A stretch of DNA of 50,532 nucleotides. Origin: Kiritimatiellia bacterium. Its GTDB lineage: Bacteria > Verrucomicrobiota > Kiritimatiellia > RFP12 > UBA1067. The first letter of the stretch is position 1; the number at the start of each line of letters is the position of its first letter. Both the position numbers and the translations under genes were made by a program. The stretch is from positions 1-50,532 of the forward strand of contig JAFTCL010000022.1 of the NCBI GenBank assembly GCA_017454745.1. Reading direction: 5' to 3'. Below are positions 44,941-50,532 of this stretch, one piece after another. Below the pieces are notes generated by a model. It searched no databases, had not been told where the DNA came from, and saw nothing but the letters and a program-made list of their open reading frames with translations.

Positions 44941-45624
44941 TTAAGCGCGGAGGATCATCAGAACGTCATCCACCTGTTGCGCCGCGTAATCGGCGATCAG
45001 CCGGTCGCAGCCGCTGTAATCCTGATACTCGGTGGACTTGTCGGGACGGGCCATCACGCCCATTCCGCAAGTCAGCGCGTTCTTGGCCGCGTAACCGCTG
45101 GCCACCACCGCCAGGGTCAGACGCTCAAACAAACTGTTCCGGCGCACGGCGCGGTGCAGAGTGTCCCAGCTGATACTGCCGAAACTCGAAGCCGTGTCGT
45201 GGTAGAAGAACAACTCGCCGTTGTCAAGACCGGAAAAGATTCCGCGCAGATCGTCTTCCTCAAGCCGGGAGACGATGACCACCCGCAAATCGCGGGCCAA
45301 CGCTTCCTTGATGAACTCCAGAAAACCGGCCGGGACTTTGTCCAGCCCGTTCCGCAGCGCCTCGGTGAAGGCCGCGTTAGTATCGGCGACCACTCCATTA
45401 ACATCAATGGTTTTCTCCAGACGTTCGGCGAGCGCGTTCAGCCCCGCCGAGAAGGTTCGCCCGTACAGACACCGCGCCACCAAACCGTAATCTAGCGTGA
45501 CGTCTTCTTTGTTCAAACGCTTGGCCAGGCAATCGAACAGCATCTGATGGCCATTCAACACGGCGAAGTCAAACTCCACCATCACGCCCCGCTTGAGCTG
45601 CAGCTTTTCCGATGTATCACTCAT
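44941..45624 (-). CDS. Divergent HAD-like protein
   Basis: 227 residues; AAGGAG before ATG 45624. The start MVEFDFAVLNGHQ sits where HAD proteins have DxDGTL, and VVIVSRLEEDDL resembles motif II (S/T). The fold looks HAD-like (helical cap about 25-85), but the second catalytic Asp is not in the usual DxD spacing, so activity is doubtful. It lies nine bases after the PPi-PFK gene and is probably co-expressed with it. I do not recognise a named family. Confidence 0.5.
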   Translation of the reverse strand: MSDTSEKLQLKRGVMVEFDFAVLNGHQMLFDCLAKRLNKEDVTLDYGLVARCLYGRTFSAGLNALAERLEKTIDVNGVVADTNAAFTEALRNGLDKVPAGFLEFIKEALARDLRVVIVSRLEEDDLRGIFSGLDNGELFFYHDTASSFGSISWDTLHRAVRRNSLFERLTLAVVASGYAAKNALTCGMGVMARPDKSTEYQDYSGCDRLIADYAAQQVDDVLMILRA

Positions 45625-45633
45625 ACCGGCTCC

Positions 45634-46860
45634 TTATTCGTCGGTTTTGACTTTGGCGCCCTTGACTTGCCCGATAGCCGCCAACAGGTCGTCGAACCAA
45701 GGCAAATCGATATCGAAGGGTTTGCCGCCCTTGATGCGCGGGAACTCGCAGGCGCGAAGCTCGCCGCCCTTGTTCTCGTCCTCGCCGATCACGCCGCCGA
45801 CTCCGGCCAAGGCGCACTCGACCGCCTTTTTGGCGCAGGCTTGGATCAGCTCCAGATCTTTTGCTATCGGCGCGGCCGCCCGGCTGTAGTATCCGCTCTT
45901 CTGGACCATCGTCTTCTCCGCCCCCAGCATCTCGCCAAACTGTTTGGCGAACCAGCTGCCGACGTTGACTTTGTCCAGCCGCGGATGACCGAAAGCGTCG
46001 CGGGGGACTTCCTCGCCCTTGGCTTCCAGCTCTTTGATGATTGCGTCAAGGCACGCGCCCTCGGAGACAAAAATGTTCACGCAGTCGTTTTTGTCCATCA
46101 CGGTGCGCAGACGCGCCGCTTCGGACTGAACGTCAAACGCCATCTCCGGCACGTACACCGCATGAACGTCCTCGCGTTCGCGGGTAAGGCCGAATTCAGG
46201 GAGATAGTTCTTAGTGTCCATGAGCTTGCGGTAGGCGGCGGCGGTGGCAGCGGTGAGCCAACCGCAGTTGCGCCCCATCACCTCATGCACAATCAGCATC
46301 CGCGGGTTGGCGGTGTTTTCCTTGACCACGTTGGAGAAGAACTTCGCGCCCTCCTCGGCGGCAGTCCATGCGCCGAGCGACTGGCGAATCGGGTAAACGT
46401 CATTGTCGATGGTTTTGGGCAAACCCACCACCGTCAACGGGTAGTTGTTCTTGGCGAGGTACGCCGCCAGATCGGCGGCGGCGGTGTTGGTGTCGTCGCC
46501 ACCAATGGTGTGCAGCACGTCAACACCGTCCTTCACCAGCTGGTCGGCGGCCACCTTCTGCGGGTCTTCGCCTTCCTTGACCAGACCGCGCTTGACGCAA
46601 TCCTTGACATTGGTGAGCTTGACGCGGCTGTTGCCGATGGGGCTGCCGCCATGCTCGGTCAGATACAACGCGTGCTTGCGGACTTCCGGGGTGACCTTAA
46701 TACTCTCGCCCTTAAGCAAACCCTTATATCCGTTGATATAACCGATGATTTCTACTTCCGGTGCAACCCGGGTGTACTCGTCAATCAGGAATCCGATTGC
46801 GGAACTGAGACACGGGGCCAAACCGCCGGCGGTAAGAATGCCAACTTTTTTCACGCTCAT
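45634..46860 (-). CDS. 6-phosphofructokinase, probably PPi-dependent
   Basis: 408 residues; AGGAG before ATG 46860. PFK motifs: ILTAGGLAPCLSS (first loop), HTIGGDDTNTAA and VVGLPKTIDNDV. The GGDD (Asp in place of the Gly of ATP-PFKs) and the Lys in PKTIDND are the usual marks of pyrophosphate use. The substrate region VHEVMGRNCGWL is standard. It interconverts fructose-6-phosphate and fructose-1,6-bisphosphate, reversibly if PPi-linked, which saves ATP in fermentation. PPi dependence is inferred from these residues. Confidence 0.93.
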   Translation of the reverse strand: MSVKKVGILTAGGLAPCLSSAIGFLIDEYTRVAPEVEIIGYINGYKGLLKGESIKVTPEVRKHALYLTEHGGSPIGNSRVKLTNVKDCVKRGLVKEGEDPQKVAADQLVKDGVDVLHTIGGDDTNTAAADLAAYLAKNNYPLTVVGLPKTIDNDVYPIRQSLGAWTAAEEGAKFFSNVVKENTANPRMLIVHEVMGRNCGWLTAATAAAYRKLMDTKNYLPEFGLTREREDVHAVYVPEMAFDVQSEAARLRTVMDKNDCVNIFVSEGACLDAIIKELEAKGEEVPRDAFGHPRLDKVNVGSWFAKQFGEMLGAEKTMVQKSGYYSRAAAPIAKDLELIQACAKKAVECALAGVGGVIGEDENKGGELRACEFPRIKGGKPFDIDLPWFDDLLAAIGQVKGAKVKTDE

Positions 46861-46900
46861 GCTAAAACTCTCCTACTATCATTATGGGAATCGAAAACCT

Positions 46901-47749
46901 CTACACCACGGTGCCGCTATCGACCACCCGGCCCGCCGACGCGGCGGCTTCGTTCTCCCGATGCTTGGAACGGCATTCGGAGCAGTAGAAGAACGGCTTG
47001 TCCCAGGTGGTTTCCTCTTCGCGGCCGCAATTGTCGCAGACGCGCACCTGTTTGCGGTGCTCGTTGCGGCAGACGGAACAGAAAAAGTCGGGACCGGCCC
47101 AGGTGGTAACCTCTTCGCGGCCGCAGTTCTTGCAGGTACGGGTTTGCTCTTCGCGAACCAGTCGGATCTGCTGAGCGTGCTCGTCAAGGAACAGCGGCGG
47201 CAAATCCTGGATGCCCGAAGTCGTCAGCAGCATGGCGCTGGTAAGGAACTTGCCTTCGATGTTGTTCATCCCGACAATCTGCACCCGCTTGCCCATCGAG
47301 CGCACCCGCTTCAGCAGCGGGATGTAATCGGCGTCGCCGCCGACCAATGTCGCGACATCGAACGCCCCCGGCTGCGCCGCGTAATAAAGCATCGAGGACG
47401 CCAACGCCACGTTCACCCACTTGTCATCGGGGCGTGCGTGCGGCTCGCGGCGGAAATCGATTTCCAGGATTTCCGTGTCATACGCGCACTGCATCGAAAG
47501 GAAATCGTAAAACGCCCGTTGTTTGGCCGGGTTGTACCCCTGCTTGTTCACCGGAATCGTGCCAAAATAGTTTGTGCGGACAACATCAACCTCAGTGTCC
47601 AGCACATCCGCGATACCGTGAGCGATGATATCCGGGATCTGCTTGTAATCTATTTCAAACCCCGACTCCTCGCCAAGCGACTCAAACAACACCTGCCGGC
47701 TGTGATAAAGCCAGCTCCCATCCACAAAGATCATTGTCTTTACCGACAT
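46901..47749 (-). CDS. NYN-domain (PIN-like) protein with two zinc ribbons
   Basis: 282 residues; AAGGATA before ATG 47749. The NYN/LabA nuclease-like fold is shown by FVDGSWLYHS (first Asp), KWVNVALASSM and TLVGGDADYIPLLKRVR (second acidic cluster). Two zinc-ribbon repeats follow, CKNCGREE...CSVC and CDNCGREE...CSEC (about 208-265), which are near duplicates. NYN domains are metal-dependent RNases in many systems. The neighbours (PPi-PFK, HydG) give no hint of target. Confidence 0.88.
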   Translation of the reverse strand: MSVKTMIFVDGSWLYHSRQVLFESLGEESGFEIDYKQIPDIIAHGIADVLDTEVDVVRTNYFGTIPVNKQGYNPAKQRAFYDFLSMQCAYDTEILEIDFRREPHARPDDKWVNVALASSMLYYAAQPGAFDVATLVGGDADYIPLLKRVRSMGKRVQIVGMNNIEGKFLTSAMLLTTSGIQDLPPLFLDEHAQQIRLVREEQTRTCKNCGREEVTTWAGPDFFCSVCRNEHRKQVRVCDNCGREEETTWDKPFFYCSECRSKHRENEAAASAGRVVDSGTVV

Positions 47750-47886
47750 TATCCTTACCTCTGTTTTTGTTAACTATTTCTCTGCCCGAACAAGGAAACT
47801 CCCCTTGATGTACAGAAAAGTTTGCCCATATTATCCCACAAACCGCGGGAAAAGTCCATAAAAAACGGATGCGTCCGTTTTCCCCC

Positions 47887-49302
47887 TCAAAACCGGAAAT
47901 CCCTGGAGCCGTTTGCCATGTCCGCCAAATGCTGTTCGGCGATTTTTCTCACGCTCGGGCTCAAGATGTCCTTGAGATTTTCCTGAATCAACCGTTCGCC
48001 GATCGCCTTGGTCTCCGGCGCGGCGTAATCCTCAAGATACTCCTTGAGCGTCATCAGCGCGTTGGGCAGACAGCAGTTCTTGATCTGCCCCGATTTGCAC
48101 AGCGACATGAACCGGTCGCCCGTGCGCCCCGCCCGGTAGCAGGCGGTGCAGAAGCTCGGCACGTACCCCAGCTGCATCAGCCACCGCACCACTTCATCCA
48201 GCGAACGCTGGTCGTTAACGTCAAACTGCGCGGTTTCGTCCTGGCGTTCTTCGGTCTGGTACCCCCCGACGCTGGTGCGCGAACCGCCGGAAATCTGCGA
48301 CACCCCCAGCTCCAACACCCGGCGGCGCACCGCCACGGACTCGCGGGTGGAGCAGATCATTCCGGTGTACGGCACCGCCAAACGGATGCACGCCACCAGT
48401 TTGTTGAAAGTCTCATCCGGAACCGCGTTGCTGAAAGTGTGCGGGTCGATGTCGTCCGCCGGACGGATCCGCGGCACGCTGATGGTGTGCGGCCCCACCC
48501 CGTGCACCGCCTCCAAATGCTCGGCGTGCATCAGCAGGCCCACGAAATCGTAACGGTACAGCGCCAGGCCAAAGAGCACCCCGCATCCCACATCGTCGAT
48601 CCCGCCTTCCATCGCCCGGTCCATCGCCTCGGTGTGGTAGGCGTAATCCGCCTTCGGCCCGCACGGGTGCAACTCTTGGTACGCCCGCTTGTTGTAGGTC
48701 TCCTGGAAAAGGATGTAGGTGCCGATTCCGGCTTCCTTGAGCTTGCGGTAGTTCTCCACCGTGGTGGCGGCTATGTTCACGTTCACCCGGCGGATCGCCC
48801 CGTTTTTGTGCTTGATGGAATAAATGGTCTTGATCGATTCCAGAACGTACTCGATCGGGTTGTTGACCGGGTCCTCGCCCGTCTCGAGCGCCAGCCGTTT
48901 GTGTCCGATGTCCTGCAGCGCAATCACCTCGGCGCGGATTTCGTCCTGCGTGAGTTTCTTGCGGGGAATGTGGCGGTTGGTGACGTGGTAAGGGCAGTAA
49001 ACGCAGTGGTTGATGCAGTAGTTGGAAAGGTACAACGGCGCGAAAAGCACAATCCGGTTGCCGTAAAGCTCCTGCTTAATTTTTTCCGCGAGCTTGAACA
49101 TCCGTTCGTTCTCGTCATCCAATTCGCACTCCAGCAGCACCGCCGCCTCGCGATGGGACAACCCTTTGCACTCCGCCGCCTTATCGATAATCGATGAAAT
49201 CAGCTGGCGGTTGGACCGGTTGTCCCGCGCATATTCCAGCGTGGCCTCAACCTCCGCGTCATCTATAAATTCTTCGGCGCGGAGCGATTTAGGATTATAC
49301 AT
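47887..49302 (-). CDS. hydG: HydG, [FeFe]-hydrogenase maturation radical SAM enzyme
   Basis: 471 residues from ATG 49302 (GGAG seven bases upstream). The radical SAM cluster site is CINHCVYC (Cys 96, 100, 103), and the HydG-specific C-terminal cluster begins CTACYRAGRTG (385, 388) and continues to CLPNA. ISGGSRTSVGGY is another HydG mark. It cleaves tyrosine to give CO, cyanide and p-cresol for the H-cluster, so the cell should have an [FeFe] hydrogenase and make or use H2. HydE, HydF and hydrogenase genes are not in the window. Confidence 0.96.
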   Translation of the reverse strand: MYNPKSLRAEEFIDDAEVEATLEYARDNRSNRQLISSIIDKAAECKGLSHREAAVLLECELDDENERMFKLAEKIKQELYGNRIVLFAPLYLSNYCINHCVYCPYHVTNRHIPRKKLTQDEIRAEVIALQDIGHKRLALETGEDPVNNPIEYVLESIKTIYSIKHKNGAIRRVNVNIAATTVENYRKLKEAGIGTYILFQETYNKRAYQELHPCGPKADYAYHTEAMDRAMEGGIDDVGCGVLFGLALYRYDFVGLLMHAEHLEAVHGVGPHTISVPRIRPADDIDPHTFSNAVPDETFNKLVACIRLAVPYTGMICSTRESVAVRRRVLELGVSQISGGSRTSVGGYQTEERQDETAQFDVNDQRSLDEVVRWLMQLGYVPSFCTACYRAGRTGDRFMSLCKSGQIKNCCLPNALMTLKEYLEDYAAPETKAIGERLIQENLKDILSPSVRKIAEQHLADMANGSRDFRF

Positions 49303-49339
49303 CCATGTCTCCTTCCTTTGTTTGCACAAAAACCTGATT

Positions 49340-49368
49340 ATCATACCATATCGGCGGGAAAAATACAA
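49340..49368 (-). promoter_or_regulatory. Sigma70-type promoter of hydG
   Basis: On the minus strand TTGTAT (49368-49363) and TATGAT (49345-49340) with a 17-base spacer; the predicted start near 49333 leaves about 31 bases before ATG 49302. Confidence 0.5.
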
Positions 49369-49417
49369 ATGCAAATTTCGCGCCTTTGGGCGGTGCGCAA
49401 AGTTAGACTTTTGGAGT

Positions 49418-49492
49418 GAGCAAAAGTAGACAACGTGCTCATTAAACCCTATGGACACAAATGACACCGATACCCACTGTCTAATTTTGCTC
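49418..49492. repeat. Inverted repeat GAGCAAAAGTAGACA / TGTCTAATTTTGCTC
   Basis: Two 15-base arms (49418-49432 and 49478-49492), one mismatch, 45 bases apart, in the 521-base gap between hydG and the right-edge gene. This could be a small mobile-element remnant or an operator. No transposase is nearby. Confidence 0.5.
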
Positions 49493-49666
49493 GCCCGGCA
49501 ATACTCGCTAATATTCACTAGAATGGATGAGGAATCCGTATAGAACGGCGCCGAGAGAATGCCAACCCCGAACGAATCCCGCGCCGTGGCGGCATCCGCG
49601 CCCGCGCAATGTCCGTACTTGAGCCGAAATCAACCCTTTGATTGGCAGACACTACATAATATTATT

Positions 49667-49699
49667 GCCAATGTTCACGTGACCCGCGTGAACATTGGC
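49667..49699. repeat. Perfect 13-base hairpin GCCAATGTTCACG / CGTGAACATTGGC
   Basis: The arms are perfect and the loop is TGACCCG. It lies 125 bases past the stop of the right-edge gene and has no T run on that strand. It may be a transcript-end hairpin or a dispersed repeat. The rest of 49303-49823 holds no believable coding sequence. Confidence 0.55.
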
Positions 49700-49823
49700 T
49701 TAATCGGATCTTTTGGTAAAACAAAGTTGAAAAGTGTGGCTATACCAAATCTGGTGGCAAATCGAAATCACACACGCATACCTATTCAATCATCACAATG
49801 CGGAGTTGTTTGCAGTCTCGCCA

Positions 49824-50532
49824 TCAGGGGCAAGGCAAATCAACCGTCACTTTGAAGAAGTGATACTCAGAGCGGTCTTTCTCTGTAATATCCAGCCAAC
49901 TCTTGTCCAGCAAGCTTTTCTTGCCAAGTATTCTGTAAACACGAGTGGTTCGAAGTTCAGGCGTGTCCGGTTCCCATGTTATGATTGGTTCGCCATCAAC
50001 GATGTCAATCTTTGCCTTGAATACAGAATTTGTATTCATCGGGTCAGTTCCTACTACATAATCCTGCCACAAGTAATAGGCAGAGCCATCAGACCAGACT
50101 TTTCCTTTTCCATCGTTACCTGGCGACTGTGAGTTTGCCATTGCCTCGTAGTTCCCTCCAAATAACGCTAGAATTTCTGAATAGCCATCCAACCATATGT
50201 ACGGCACAGGCACTGGTGTAGTCTGCGTTTCATCAACTGCCGAAAATGCACCTTCATAACACCCCATGTCAACGGTGCCATCTTGTACACGAACATTTCC
50301 AAAGATATCAAGCGATCCATTAACATAAGAAGAGGAACCCACATTTATGCAAGGCGAATCGGCCAAGAGTCTATAGTCGCCGGAACCGGCATCCACGAAC
50401 CTCGGATCGGAGTTGATGTTCCCGGTCCCGCTGTATAGCGGGGACACGCAGGTGTAGCGGAAGTCGTACACCCCGTCGCAGTTGCCCAAGACCCCGGTAA
50501 GCAGGTAGTTGCCCCACAGGATCGAGTTGTAC
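49824..50532 (-). CDS. C-terminal part of a large secreted repeat protein (5' end outside window)
   Basis: The frame is open from the right edge to TGA 49824-49826 (236 codons). The first residues, YNSILWGNYLLTG, and then DPRFVDAGSGDYRLLADSPCINVGS are the hallmark of 'choice-of-anchor Q' right-handed beta-helix proteins. The last about 120 residues, with WLDGYSEILALFGGNYEAM, YLWQDYVVGTDPMN and FFKVTVDLP at the very end, resemble a conserved tail seen on many PVC secreted proteins and may be a secretion or anchoring domain. The protein is likely cell-surface or secreted and repetitive; its function is unknown. Confidence 0.8.
   Translation of the reverse strand, partial: YNSILWGNYLLTGVLGNCDGVYDFRYTCVSPLYSGTGNINSDPRFVDAGSGDYRLLADSPCINVGSSSYVNGSLDIFGNVRVQDGTVDMGCYEGAFSAVDETQTTPVPVPYIWLDGYSEILALFGGNYEAMANSQSPGNDGKGKVWSDGSAYYLWQDYVVGTDPMNTNSVFKAKIDIVDGEPIITWEPDTPELRTTRVYRILGKKSLLDKSWLDITEKDRSEYHFFKVTVDLPCP

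Noticed and set aside
45547..47109. 520-codon plus-strand ORF opposite the PPi-PFK gene
   Set aside because: Antisense shadow with biased composition; the minus strand carries complete PFK motifs.
49559..49855. 98-codon plus-strand ORF in the right-hand gap
   Set aside because: It runs through the perfect hairpin at 49667, has no ribosome site and overlaps the end of the minus-strand gene.

Overview
The window looks like part of a chromosome from a fermentative, probably host- or sediment-associated member of the PVC superphylum. Kiritimatiellota/Lentisphaerota is my best guess. The reasons are a giant secreted repeat protein with a 'choice-of-anchor Q'-like tail at the right edge, secreted glycoside hydrolases and a DUF1080 protein, a PPi-type phosphofructokinase, HydG for [FeFe]-hydrogenase assembly, and GatB. 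The taxon is an inference. Gene spacing is tight, most starts have a GGAG-like ribosome site, and TAG serves as an ordinary stop (for example at the ends of the genes at 8526 and 24268).

Layout. (1) 1-7332, minus strand: a defence-type operon reading out of the left edge. A good sigma70-like promoter is followed by a 41-residue stub of an AlbA_2/Schlafen-type protein, a DUF1016/YhcG-type PD-(D/E)XK nuclease, a tiny coupled ORF, a PLD-nuclease/SNF2-helicase gene broken by one in-frame TAG, and an Eco57I-class adenine methyltransferase cut by the window edge. (2) 7389-12239, plus strand: a secreted beta-propeller glycosidase, a FolM/PTR1-like reductase, a YggT-like membrane protein, and a DUF167 domain fused in frame to a signal peptide and an unknown secreted domain. 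(3) 12259-16962, minus strand: a GH50-like secreted glycosidase, HtpG and a YugP-type membrane zinc peptidase.

(4) 17045-23294: the most interesting region, an RNA-repair island. RtcR (CARF plus sigma54 activator) is divergent from a -24/-12 promoter. The predicted start of that promoter falls on the first base of a 75-nt tRNA-like RNA with an extended, capped acceptor helix, an intact T arm, a CCA anticodon arm and a shrunken D arm. Next come a SWIM zinc-finger protein, the decayed remains of a RlaP/COG3541-type nucleotidyltransferase, a second and near-perfect sigma54 promoter, and then rtcA and rtcB. The second promoter predicts a leaderless rtcA mRNA. The parts suggest a stress-induced RNA end-healing and ligation module with its own tRNA mimic.

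(5) 23332-33252, plus strand: a long run of closely spaced housekeeping genes (aroF, a beta-propeller/dihaem cytochrome protein, a tandem RidA-like protein, a HAD phosphatase, proC, ribE, a methyltransferase, trkA, trkH). (6) 33253-36144: serS and a GH43-like lipoprotein, with hairpins between. (7) 36152-49302, minus strand: hydG, a NYN-domain protein, PPi-PFK, a HAD-like protein, mazG, gatB, a DUF1080 protein, an ETF-QO-like flavoprotein, a tandem SGNH hydrolase, icd and an orphan OppD-type ATPase. (8) 49303-50532: a non-coding gap with two inverted repeats, then the C-terminus of a large secreted protein running off the right edge. No rRNA, canonical tRNA, CRISPR array or complete insertion sequence was seen.
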